From: Abelmoschus esculentus
Taxonomy: Eukaryota; Streptophyta; Magnoliopsida; Malvales; Malvaceae
NCBI GenBank assembly: GCA_035048815.1
Contig: JAUCBN010000035.1
Location: 13,161,001-13,225,000, forward strand
DNA: 64,000 nucleotides
Direction: 5' to 3'
In this document: piece by piece, positions 1 through 10,816 of the stretch
How positions within the stretch are numbered: position 1 is the first letter of the stretch
How the letters are laid out: the number at the start of each line of letters is the position of its first letter
Program-made: the position numbers and the translations under genes
The notes under the pieces: model-generated
The model's database searches: none
Seen by the model: the letters and a program-made list of their open reading frames with translations, nothing else
Told to the model about the DNA's origin: nothing

Positions 1-307
1 ATCCACCATTCTTCACCAGCCCTTAACATATCCTTCCATATCATTTACTTCACTTAAACACCTCCATTTTCTTCCTTAATCAACCATCAACATCCCCCAT
101 GCATTCCCTTCACCACGACAGCTTCATTTTCGTCTAAACAATACCCCACACCATAACCTCTTCTCAAATCATCCTTATCTTATTTCCAACAACATTTAAC
201 ATTCTTTTGTTCAGGAAACAAGTGTTATACAAGGCTTGCTTGCATTCTAAGGTCCGGGCAATCAAAGCTTCTCTCTACAAGCATCTTTGGAGAGTTGGAG
301 CATATCA
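1..307 (+). repeat. 3' part of the 5' LTR of gag-pro element 1
   Basis: The window opens inside this LTR. The same sequence recurs at about 3780-4083 and, more diverged, at 44549-44803, each time ending in a tract with AGAGTTGGAGC shortly before a terminal TATCA-like end. It is followed two bases later by a primer binding site, which fixes the 3' boundary. The 5' part of this LTR lies outside the window. Confidence 0.85.
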
Positions 308-309
308 AA

Positions 310-322
310 TGGTAATCAGAGC
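310..322 (+). promoter_or_regulatory. Primer binding site (tRNA-Met type, variant)
   Basis: The sequence TGGTAATCAGAGC matches the common plant tRNA-Met primer site TGGTATCAGAGC except for one extra A. It sits two bases after the LTR end, where minus-strand DNA synthesis would be primed. The same one-base insertion is present in element 2 and in G1, so it is not a private mutation of this copy. Confidence 0.8.
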
Positions 323-978
323 AAAGGAAGAATCAAGTAAGCCCAATTTCTTGTTATTTCAATTCTGATTAAAAAAAGAAAAGAAAGAAAAAAAAAGAGA
401 AAAGAGAAAAAAGAAAAAAAAAATTCAAATTGCTCTAGCATATAAGGAATCTGAATTAGATTTAAAAAAGAGAGAGTGAATAAAAAAGAAATCCAAATTT
501 TCAAAGGCTGAAGATTCAAGTACAAACGTCCAAGCAACCAACTCCGAGAAGTTCCTCAAGTTTGATTGCTCAAGACCAATTTGTAAGTTGAGTTTTGTGA
601 TAACGTTTTTGTTTTTCTTTAATCCATTTCAATTGAATCCTTGAAAATTTTCTTTTACTATTCAATCCCTAAACTTTTTTAAACTTTTTCCTTCTTTCTA
701 TTTGCACACCTAACCTTTGCTTTAGCCCAAACGCCATCATTTCTTAGGATATTTGACAAGTTTTGAGTAAATTCTTCTGAGAACTTGATTTGAGAGATTT
801 GAGAGATAAAAGGTAAGAGAGTGGTGAGCATAGAAGGGAAAATAGAAGTCAGAATTCCCAGAGTGTAAACACGAGTTAATTGAGTGCCATATTTCTTTCC
901 TTGGAGTGTCTGTGAGGATTTTGTGTGTGTGAATTGGTGAGGAACTTAAACTTTGTTTCATTTATTCATACTAACACT
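323..978 (+). other. Untranslated leader of element 1
   Basis: This non-coding stretch between the primer site and gag holds a purine-rich low-complexity tract (about 370-425, runs of A with interspersed G). The later part (about 750-975) is closely matched upstream of gag in element 2 (about 44905-45135). I see no other gene in it; open frames on either strand here reflect the low-complexity composition. Confidence 0.7.
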
Positions 979-2494
979 ATGTCGCAACACTCAAATGAAA
1001 ACAATCGGGAAGAACAACCAGCCCAGAACCTCCAAACAGAAGCTCTAATAAGGGAAATGCAAAAGCTCTTATGTGATGAGTTAGAACCAATTCATAAGTG
1101 GATGGATCTTATTGAGGAGTCCAGTGGAGGGCGTCCAAGGGGTAAGGATTGACAGAATCATAGAAGGCATCCCATGCAACATGAGATTGAAGAAGAAGAT
1201 GTCATTTCTGTCTGGAGAAATGGAAGGAACCATGGCCAATTGGATGACAATTTTGGGAGCGTCCGAGTTAACATTCCTCTCTTTTAAGGAAAACCAAATC
1301 CGGAGGCATATTTGGATTGGGAGAGCAAAGTGGAGCACATCTTCGAATGCCATAACTATTCCGAGCAAAAGAAGGAGCACATGGCTGCCTTAGAATTTAT
1401 TGACTATGCACTTGTATGGTGGGATCAACTAAGATCAACAAGGAGACGCAATTGTGAATGACCTATCAACACTTGGAGAGAAATGAAACGTATTCTGAGG
1501 AAATATTTTGTGCCTACTCATTATCACCGTGATCTATATAATATGTTGCAGAATCTTAAAAAAGGAAGTAGAACCGTGGAAGACTACTACAAAGAAATGG
1601 AAATAGCCAAGATCCGAGCAAGTGGGGATGAAGACCGCGAAGCCACCATGACAAGGTTCTTGTCCAGATTAACCAAAGATATTGCTGATGTAGTGGAATT
1701 ACAACACTACATTGAAATTGAGGACATGGTGCATATGGCTTTCAAAATCGAGAGGCAACAACGCAAGAGATCATCTTCTAGAGGTGTCACAAATGCAGCC
1801 CCTAAAATGGAGTCCAAACACACCTCTGAGAAATACTCCTTTCCAAGGCAAAGAACAAGCTAAAACGTCCAAAACCAAGCCTATGGTGGAGAATATTCGA
1901 GGAAAGCAACACGAAGTGTCCACACAATCCCGAGAGATCAAATGTTTCAAGTGCTTAGGGCATGGCCATATTGCTAGCCAATGTCCAAATAGAAACACTA
2001 TGTTGTTGCTGGAAAATGGAGAGATTGCATCGGATAATGAGGAAGAAATTTTGGAAGAATCCGAGCAAGAGGAAGAAGAAGAATTCACCCCTGCCGTTGA
2101 AGGACAACTTATGGTTGTTGTTAAAAGGCTTTTAAACACCCAAATGTCAGAAGAAGAAGAGCAACGAGAGAACATATTTTACACTAGGTGTTATGTTAAC
2201 AACAAAATATGTTTTATGACAATCGATGGTAGAAGTTGCACCAACGTGGCTAGCACTCTTATGGTGGATAAACTCGGCCTCAAAACTTTAAAGCATCAAG
2301 ACCTATATAAACTCCAATGGATCAATGATTCGGGGGAATTAAAGGTCACCAATCAGGTTCTTGTCCCTTTCTCTATTGGTTCATATAAGGATGACATTTT
2401 GTGCAACGTAGTTCCTATGCACGCAAGTTACATTTTACTTGAGAGGCCATGGCAATATAATCGAAGAACGACGCATGATTGTTACACCAATTAG
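979..2494 (+). pseudogene. gag-pro: Gag-protease of gypsy element 1, broken
   Basis: This is a Ty3/gypsy Gag with a retropepsin-like segment, which would form the virus-like particle and process it. The start is the ATG at 979, giving a protein that begins MSQHSNENN. The capsid core runs to about 1740 with the conserved stretches [17 protein letters not shown] and VEDYYKEME. A CCHC zinc knuckle (CFKCLGHGHIASQCP) lies at 1943-1984 and an acidic linker follows. The protease segment has IDGRSC where relatives have IDGGSC or IDSGNC, and ends in a broken RPWQY block. Lesions visible against element 2 are a GGA-to-TGA stop at 1150-1152, further in-frame stops near 1290 and 1460, and a frameshift near 1800. 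No reverse transcriptase, RNase H or integrase follows before the 3' LTR. I am confident of the family and that this copy is non-functional. Confidence 0.88.
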
Positions 2495-2674
2495 TTCCTT
2501 CACACATCCCGTGATCACTTCTGAATTTTCTAACCCAAAAGAAGCCAAAAAAATTCTCATCTTCTTTTCAGAAATTCAAGGTGGAGATAGAAGGTCATGC
2601 ACGTCAAAACTATGTCTTTCTAATTGCTAAGGGAGATTGCAGCACCAAAGGGTTCGATTTGTGGATAAATCTCC
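2495..2674 (+). other. 3' untranslated region of element 1
   Basis: A short non-coding segment between the protease remnant and the polypurine tract. Related sequence is found after gag-pro in element 2 (about 46855-47022). Its brevity shows that the pol region is absent rather than degraded beyond recognition. Confidence 0.65.
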
Positions 2675-2690
2675 CAAAAGAAGAAGGGGA
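2675..2690 (+). promoter_or_regulatory. Polypurine tract of element 1
   Basis: The run ends AAAAGAAGAAGGGGA and directly abuts the first base of the 3' LTR, the expected place for priming plus-strand DNA. Element 2 has AAAAGATGGAGGGGA at the equivalent position. Confidence 0.8.
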
Positions 2691-4083
2691 TAATATGTGC
2701 ACGCCCAAAATGTACTAAACACTCCTAGGCAGCGCAAAAAAGTGGAAGATAGCTTCGTTCTAGCTCACGAATTCAAAATGAGCTCAAAACGACAAATGGT
2801 AAATTTCCCTTCATTTGGGATTCGGACCAGCTCCTATACACTTATGGATTAAGGAGAGTATTATGGCCCTAAGGATCAATTCACTCAGCTAAGGGGTTAG
2901 CCATTCAGCTCAAATCATTACTCAAAGATGAACTTTCAGCTAGCTAAATCATCTAGCTAGCTCTGCTCAACCCAGATCAGCCTTAGTTCATCCAGCTTAT
3001 CTTAGCTCACCCATGTAACCTTCAGCTCAACTATGGAAGAACATGTTCCTCCCCAAGAGACACAACCGACCAACCATGGAGGAAAACATGTTTGGGTGCC
3101 AAAACAAAGAGATAACACTCTTCATTGGGCAGATTCATGATGATCCATTTGTTTTCCAATTTCGAGTACGATACAAGTAGAATTGGGTTTCAGTGTCTTC
3201 ATGAAAGTTGTTCCTCTATCTCTTATCTTTCCAACGCATGTTGAATTGCAGCAATCTGATATCGAGAACTTGATATATGTCCAATTTACTAAAGACTGTG
3301 CAGGCTGGAATTTTGAACCGAAAAGTTACAACAATTCTTGGAAGGAGACACCATTCAACCCGAACGGTTAAGGAGGGAGACACCACCAATTGAATAAACA
3401 CCAAGGCCACTGTTCACCCACCTTTTCAATGGGGAATGTCCCTTAGCCACACCTTTTCATTTCCTATAAATATGTAGCCATTTTAGCATTTGAGCACACA
3501 ACTTTGAATCAGATTATTTATTTTGTGAGTTAATCTCTCTTTCTTGTTCTTTTAAGAACTTTATCGACTTATCAAATCATCTCTTTGATTTGTGGCGTCA
3601 CCCTCCATCCTTTATACTTTAGATTTCTGGAATTACATTTACAAGAGGTCTAAGTGTATCTATCACCCTCAGAGTTGCAACTAGATTGGGTTTATGTTCC
3701 TATAACATAAGTTTAACCTTTTCCCCTTTGAATACTATCATTCCATCATCACATAATCACCATCCACATTCCATTTTCGTCCACCATTCTTCACCATCCC
3801 TTAACATATCCTTCCATATCATTTACTTCACTTAAACCTCCATTTTCTTCCTTAATCAACCATCAACATCCCCCACGCATTCCCTTCACCAAGACAACTT
3901 CCTTTTCATCAAAACAATACCCCACATCATAAACTCTTCTTAAATCATCCTTATCTTATTTCCAGCATCCTTTAACATTCTTTTGTTCATGAAAGAAGCA
4001 TGATACAAGGCTTTCTTGCATTTTGAGGTCCGGGCAATCAAAGCTTCTCTCTACAAGCATCTTTGGAGAGTTGGAGCATATTA
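2691..4083 (+). repeat. 3' LTR of element 1 (with internal deletion)
   Basis: It begins TAATATGTGCACGCCC, where element 2 has TGATATGTGCACGCCC, so the terminal TG has decayed. About 380 bases present near the start of the element 2 LTR are missing here. The middle (about 2875-3035) is dense in AGCT. A TATAAATA box lies at 3465-3472. The last 300 bases match the window start (1-307). The 3' end reads TATTA instead of TATCA. Confidence 0.85.
3465..3472 (+). promoter_or_regulatory. TATA box in the element 1 LTR
   Basis: TATAAATA within the LTR, at a spot conserved in the element 2 LTR (44232-44239) and, as TATAAATAG, in the related LTR at 10287-10295. Its conservation across diverged copies supports it as the element promoter. 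Confidence 0.6.
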
Positions 4084-5335
4084 ATGGCCAAGGGACATTT
4101 CCCTTTGAAAAGGTGGCCGAATAGTGGCCTTGGTGTCTGTTCAATTGGTGGTGTCTCCATCCTTAACCGTTCGGTTGAATGGTGCCTCCTTCCAAGAGTT
4201 GCTGGAACTTTTCGGTTTAAAATTTTAGCCTTTAGTCTTCAGTAATTTTGTCATATCTCGAGCTTCCGATATCAGATTGATGCGATTCAACATGCATTGG
4301 AAAGATAAGAGATATGGGAACAACTTTCATGCAGATAATGAAACCTAGTTCTTCTTGTATCCTTCTCAAAAATGGAAAACAAGTGGACCATCATGAATCT
4401 GTCCAATAAAAAGTGCTATCTCTTTGTTTTTGCGCCCACTTGCTTTCTCTCCATTATCTTGGTGCCCAATGTGGATAATGGACGGCCAAGATACTTGGTG
4501 AAGGGTTGGTGACCTTCGGGTGTTAAGCTGGGAGTTGTAGCTAGAGTTGAGATGAGCTAATCGAGCTGAGATTGAGCTGGATTGAGCTAAGCTATCTAAC
4601 TGAAACACTTTAGCTAAAGTTTGAAGGTGAAATAAGCTAATTCGAGATGCCTTTAGCAAAGTGAGTTGGTCCATTAGCTTCCTTGCACTCTCTTGTAGTG
4701 TGAGATGTGTTCTTGAGCTGATCTGAATCTCTTAATGCCTCATTTTGAAATTTGCTTCATTTGAGCTCATATGGGATTTGTGAGCTGACATGGAGCAAGT
4801 CTTGAGTCCTTTAAGTACTGTAGGAGTGTTCTATGCATTCCCAAGCTATCCTGAAGTTGAATCCTTGTGTTTGTAGCATTGCCTTCCATTTAACTTCTTC
4901 TAAGCTAACTTTAGCTGGTTGAGCTAGGCCTTTAAGTTCGTGAGCTCCTCTACATAGTTCCTTTAAGTTTACGACCTGAAATAATCATTCCTTAAGCTCC
5001 TATGCAATTCTAAGCGTTTGAGCCGTTCTTGTGTTGTTGCAAGCTGTCATAAGTCTTACCAAGCCACATTGAGCTACCCTTGATGTCTTTAAGCTTCCTC
5101 GGACTATTATCTTTACTTAAAATAGTTGAAACAATAAGCAAACAATGTATAAGCTAAAACAAACTGAAATAAGCCAAAATGAGATAGAAAAAATATAGTT
5201 TAGATAATATTAAGAAGAAGATGACTTAGATAAATATAAAGATGTGGTTATGCAATCATGAAACATTACTGAAATAGCAAAAGTATGCTTGTCAATGCAT
5301 AAATTAGATAATAGGTGTTGATTAGGATCGTATCA
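4084..5335 (-). repeat. Reversed LTR fragment (U3 side), related to elements 1/2
   Basis: Sequence from 4084 is the reverse complement of the middle of the element 1 LTR (the GAACGGTTAAGG region) and continues as a diverged copy of the reversed LTR at 8498-10056. The U5 end is missing, cut exactly where element 1 ends. The other end reads GGATCGTATCA at 5335, so on the minus strand the LTR starts TGATACGATCC. Satellite begins immediately after. An AGCT-rich tract is present at about 4520-4960. The last 200 bases recur at 61441-61724. Confidence 0.75.
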
Positions 5336-8300
5336 GAAAGGGATCATTAATTATGACATGCAATCGAAGAGAGGGTCATTCATCGCGACAAATGCTCAAA
5401 GAGAGGTGTCGTTCATCACGGTATACGCTCAGAGAGAGAGACCGTTCACAATCACATGCACTCTAAGAGAGGGGTCATTCATCGCGACAAACACTCAATG
5501 ACAGGGGTCGTCCATCACAGCATACGCTCAAAGAGAGGGACCGTTTACCATGACATGCACTCGAAGAGAGGGGTCATTCATCGCAACATACGCTCAAAGA
5601 GAGGGGTAGTCCATCATGGTATACGCTCTAAGAAAGGAACCATTATTATGACATGCACTAGAATAGAAGGGTTATTCATCGTGACATACACTCAAAGAGA
5701 GGTATCTTCCATCCCGACATACTCTCTAAGAAAGGGACCATTAATTATGACATGCACTCGAACAAATAGGTCATTCATCGCGACATACGCTGAAGGAGAG
5801 GTGTTGTCCATCAGGACATACACTCAATGAGAGGGACCATTCACCATGACATTCACTGAAAGAGAAGAGTCATTCATCGCGACATACGCTCAAAGAGAAG
5901 GGTCGTTCATCACGGTATACGCTCTTAGAAAAGTACCGTTCATAATGACATGCACTCGACAAGAGGGGTCATTCATCGTGACATACGCTCAAAGAGGGAT
6001 CGTCCATCATGATATACGCTCTAAGAAAGGGACTGTTCATTATGACATGCACTCGAATAGAGGGGTATTTCATCGCGACATATGCTCAAAGAGAAGGGTC
6101 GTCCATCACAGTATACGCTCTAAGAAAGGGACCGTTCATTATGAAAAGCACTCGAAGAGAGGGGTCATTCATCGCGGCATATGCTCAAAGAGTGGAGTCA
6201 TCCATCACGGTATACGCTCAAAGAGAGGGACCGTTCACCATGACATGCACACGAAGATAGGGGTCACTCATCGCGACATATGCTCAAAGAGAGGGGTCGT
6301 CCATCATGGCATACGCTCAAAGAGAGGGACCGTTTAATATGACATACGCTCGAAGAAAGGGGTGATTCACCGCGACATACGCTCAAAGAGAGGAGTCGTC
6401 CATCATGGTATACGTGCTTAGAAAGTGACCATTCATTATAACAAGCACCAAGAGAGGGACCATTCAGCAGGGGATGCACTCGAATAGAGGGGTCTTTCAT
6501 CGCTACATACACTTAAAGAGAGGGGTCATCGATCACGGTATACGCTCAAAGAGATGGATCGTTTATTATGACGTACGCTTGAAGAGTGAGTTTATTCATC
6601 GCGACATACGCTCAAAGAGAAGGGTCGTCCATCACAGTATACACTCTAAGAAAGGGATCGATCATTCATCGCGACATATGCTCAAAGAGAGGGACCGTTC
6701 ACCATGACATGCTTTCGAAGAGAAGGGTTATTCACCGTAACATATGCTCAAGGAGAGGTGTCATCGATCACGGTATACGCTCAAAGAGAGTGACCGTTCA
6801 TTATGACATGCAGTCGAATAGAGGGGTCTTTTATCGCTATATAAACTCAAAGAGTGGCGGTGTCCATCACGGTATATGCTCAAAGAGGGACCGTTCATTA
6901 AGACATGCACTCGGAGAAGGGTCATTCATCGCGACATACGCTCAAAGAGATGGACCGTTCATTATGACACGCACTCGAAGATAGGGGTCATTCTTCGCGA
7001 GAAATGCTCAAAGACAAGAGTCGTCCTCCACGACATACGCTGAAAGAGAGGGACCGTATACCATGACATGCACTCGAAGAGAGGGGTCATTCATCGTGTC
7101 ATACGCTCAAGGAGAGGGTTTGTCCATCATGGTATACGCTCTAAGAAAGGGACCATTATTATGACATGCACTAGAACAGAGGGGTTATTCTTCGCGACAT
7201 ACGCTCAAAGAGAGGTGTCTTCAATCACGACATACTCTCTACGAAAGGGACCATTAATTATGACATGCACTCGAACAAAGGTGTCATTCATCGCGACATA
7301 GCTGAAGGAGAGGTGTTGTCCATCACGACATACACTCAATGAGAGGGACCGTTCACCATGACATTCACTCAAAGAGAGGGGTCATTCATAGCGACATACA
7401 CTCAAAGAGAAGGGTTCTCCATCATGGTATACGCTCTAAGAAAAGGATCACTCATAATGACATGCACTCGAAGAGAGGGGTCATTCATCGTGACATACGC
7501 TCAAAGAGGGGTTGTCCATCAAAAGGGACTGTTCATTATGACATGCACTCGAAGAGTGGGGTATTTCATCGCGACATACGCTCAAAGAGAAGGGTCGTCC
7601 ATCAGGGTATACGCCCTAAGGGACCGTTCATTAAGACATGTGCTCGAAGAGAGGGGTCATTCATCGTGACATACGCTCAAAGAGAGGTACCGTTCACCAT
7701 GACATGCACTCGAAGAGAAGGGTCATTCATCGCAACATATGCTCAAAGAGAGTGGTCACCGATCATGGTATACGCTCAAGAGAGTCACCGTTCATTATGA
7801 CATGCACTCGAAGAAAGGGGTCCTTTATCGCCATATACGCTCAAAGAGCGGCGATGTCCATCACGGTATATGCTCAAAGAGGGACCGCTCATTAAGACAT
7901 GCACTCGAAGAGGGATCATTCATCGCGACATACGCTCAAAGAGAGGGTTCGTCCATCACAGCATACGCTCTCATTCATTATGACACGCACTCGAAGATAG
8001 GGGTCATTCATCGCGACATACGCTCAAAGAGAGGGGTCATCTATCATGGCATACGCTCAAAGAGAGGGACTATTCATTATGACATATGCTCGAAGAGAGG
8101 GGTCATTCACCATGACATACGCTCAAAGAGAGGGGTCGTCTATAATGGTATAAGCTCTAAGAATGGGTCTGTTCAATATGACATGCAGTCGAAGATAGGG
8201 GTAATTCTACGTGACATACGCTCAAAGAGTGAGATCGTCCATCATGGCATACTCTCAAAGATAAGGACCGTTAATTATGACATACGCTCGAAGAGAGGGG

Positions 8301-8497
8301 TCATTCCCCACGACATACGCTCAAAGAGATGGATTGTCCATCACGATATATGCTCTAGGAAAGGGGTCGTTCATTATGACATGCATTCGAAGAGAGGGGT
8401 CATTCATCGCGACATACACTCAAAGAGAGGGATCGTCCCTCACGTTATATGCTCCAAGAGAGGGACCATTCACCAGGAGATGCACTCGAAGACAAGG
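5336..8497 (+). repeat. 33/99-bp satellite array, block 1
   Basis: Tandem 33-bp subunits in three alternating forms. The first begins GACATGCACTCG and ends CATTCATCGC, the second begins GACATACGCTC and ends CGTCCATCAC, the third begins GGTATACGCTC and ends CGTTCATTAT; all share the core AAAGAGAGGG. Three subunits make a 99-bp unit. Many small indels are present. A distinctive string of variants around 5641 recurs at about 7154 (1513 bp away) and at about 62596, showing kilobase-scale higher-order duplication. Long open forward frames here follow from the period being divisible by three and are not annotated as genes. Confidence 0.95.
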
Positions 8498-10056
8498 TGA
8501 TATGCTCCAACTCTCCAATGGCTGTTGTAGAGAGAAGGTTTGATTGTCCCGACCGTGATTGCAAGCAAACCTTGATCCTCGTACGCTTTCCTTATTTTAT
8601 GAAGAAAAGATGATAGTGAAGGCTAGGGAAGTGGATTTCGGTGATGGAAGAAAGGGTTAGGATAGAATATAAGGTAGGTCGTAAAGAAATAGTATTCAAA
8701 GGTAACTAAAGTAGAACTTATGCTATGAAGCATAAACCCAACTTATAGTATGCTTTGAGGGTGGTATAGGACTTAGACCCTTAGGAAATAAGTTCCTAGA
8801 ATCTTAAGTATGGATGAGAAAGATATGAGACGCCACAAACCTATATAATAGACTTGATAAGTCGATATAGTTTTAAAAAGAACAAGTTTGAGAGGAAACT
8901 CACAAAGAAATTTTATTTTGATCAAAGATGTGACTTAAAAATGAATTTAAGTCCTATTTATAGTTTTCTAAGAGCTTTCGCCGAAATGTCCTTTAACTAT
9001 TCGGATAACCATTCATTTGTATGGTGTCTCCCCCAAAACTATTCGAAAAGATGTAACTTCTTAGTCCAGCCTGCACTATCTTGAGTAATTTGGCCATATC
9101 TCGAGATCTAAATATTGGATTGATGCAATTAAACATGCGTTGGAAAGATAAGAGATAGGGGAACAACTTTCATGAAGACACCGAAACCCAGTTCTGCTTG
9201 TATCCTGCTCGAAAATGGCAAACAAGTGGACCATTATGAATATGTCCAATGAAAAGTGCTATCTCTTTGTTTTGGCACCCACTTCCTTTCCCTCCATGAT
9301 CTTGACGCCTAATGTGGATAATGGATAGACATGGTGCTTGGTGAAAGGTAGGTGACCTTCGGGTGTTGAGTTGGGAGTGATAGCTAGAGTTGAGGTGAGC
9401 TAATCGAGCTGGGAGTGAGCTAGATTGAACTGAGCTATCTAGCTGAAAGACTTAGCCAAAGTTTGAAGCTGAAATAAGCTAATCCGAGTTGCCTTTAGCA
9501 AAGTGAGGTGGTCCATTAGCTTCCTTATACTCTCTTCTAGTGTGAGGAGTGTTTTGGAGCTAATTCGAATCTCCTAAGGCCTCGTTTTAAATTATGCTTT
9601 TTGAGCTCGTATGGGGCTTGTCAGCTGACATGGAGCTATCCTTTAGTCCTTTAAGTACTGTAGGAGTGTTCCATGCATTTCCAAGCTATTCTGAAGTTGG
9701 CTCCTTGTGTTTCTAGCATTGTCTTCTGTTTAGCTTCTTCTGAGCTGACTGAGCTAACACCGAGCTACTATTTACTCCTTGTGCTATAGGTAAGTCCTAT
9801 GAAGAAAACATAATAATGAAAATAATTAGAATACTTAAAATACTTAACATGAGTTTAGAACTAAGCTGAAACTTTAATCAATGTGGTTATATAACTATTC
9901 ATTTTTATGGCTTACGTAATATAACTCTTAAGTATCTTAATATAGAGTATATAAAAGTAATAAATACTAAGAACAATAAGATAACTCCCCTTTGATCTCA
10001 TGCGTGAAATAAACTCTGAAAGCATGAGATAAATGAGCAGAAACGTGCACGCATCA
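8498..10056 (-). repeat. Complete reversed LTR (solo or end of a lost element)
   Basis: On the plus strand it begins TGATATGCTCC, the exact reverse of the element 1 LTR 3' end, and finishes GTGCACGCATCA, the reverse of an LTR start TGATGCGTGCACG. It is therefore a 1559-bp LTR in minus orientation. It contains a reversed TATA box (CTATTTATA, about 8953-8961) and a long AGCT-rich tract (9390-9770). No coding region of the element adjoins it. Satellite lies on its U5 side and a forward LTR fragment on its U3 side. Confidence 0.8.
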
Positions 10057-10816
10057 AAGGGTTTCGTTGTCTTCATAAAATTTATTCCCCTATCTCTTAT
10101 CTTTCCAATGCATGTTGAATCGCATCAATCCGATATTGGGAGATCGAGATATGGCCCAGTTACTAAAGACTGTGCAGGCTGGATCTAAAAGTTACAACTC
10201 TTCTAATAGATTTGGAGCGAGACACCATTCAAATGAATGGTTATCCAAATAGTTAAAAGCCATTTCGGCCAAACCCCTTATAAAACTATAAATAGGACTT
10301 GAATTTCATTTTGTAATCATAAAATTCAGAATATATTTTTATCCTTTGTGAGAATTTTCTCTCGTTTAGTTCTTCTTAGAGTTTTATCGACTTATCAAGT
10401 ACTTGTGGCATCAACCCCTTTTCTACCGATCTTGATACTTCTGGTTCTTTTAGTTTAAATACACTATAAGGTTCAGGATTAGGTTTTTAATAACCTAGTT
10501 TCTTCCTTGAGTATCTTTAAAATACTATTTTCAGTACACCATCCATTACATATCCTCTCATTCCTTTCATCATTCTCAATCCTTTGTCATCACCACAAAA
10601 CGTACTAAACATCCATTCACCCTTATCAACATTACACATCCTTTGCGCTTCCAAATCAGTCCATAAACTATTTCTTTCATTCATCTCACGGTTCCTTTCA
10701 TCCCTTATCCATAATTCTTCATTTTGTTGCCACTTCTTGCGAGAGACTTGCTTCCTTCCAAGCTCCTACAATCAAAGTTTGTCGTTTAGCATCCTTAACA
10801 AGATCGACATATATCA
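10057..10816 (+). repeat. Forward LTR fragment (U5 side)
   Basis: This is the downstream half of the same broad LTR family in plus orientation: GTCTTCAT near the start, TATAAATAG at 10287-10295, and an end reading GACATATATCA at 10816, after which satellite starts at once. Its last 270 bases are the reverse complement of 19225-19500. The U3 half is missing where it meets the reversed LTR. Confidence 0.75.
10287..10295 (+). promoter_or_regulatory. TATA box in the LTR fragment
   Basis: TATAAATAG, matching in relative position the TATA boxes of the element 1 and element 2 LTRs. Confidence 0.5.

Noticed and set aside
316..537. Small minus-strand ORF rich in Phe/Leu/Ser before element 1 gag
   Set aside because: It is the complement of a purine-rich low-complexity leader and has no conserved features.
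5327..5345. Primer binding site at the LTR/satellite junction (GTATCAGA)
   Set aside because: The eight-base core matches the tRNA-Met site but the remainder does not, and the LTR there ends within the match and is in the opposite orientation.
5336..8497. CRISPR array, because of regular 33-bp direct repeats
   Set aside because: There are no unique spacers: the whole unit is repetitive, the context is a plant genome with retrotransposons, and no cas-like gene is present.
8494..10060. Target-site duplication AAGG around the solo LTR 8498-10056
   Set aside because: Only four bases match, five would be expected, and one side is itself an LTR fragment; chance cannot be excluded.
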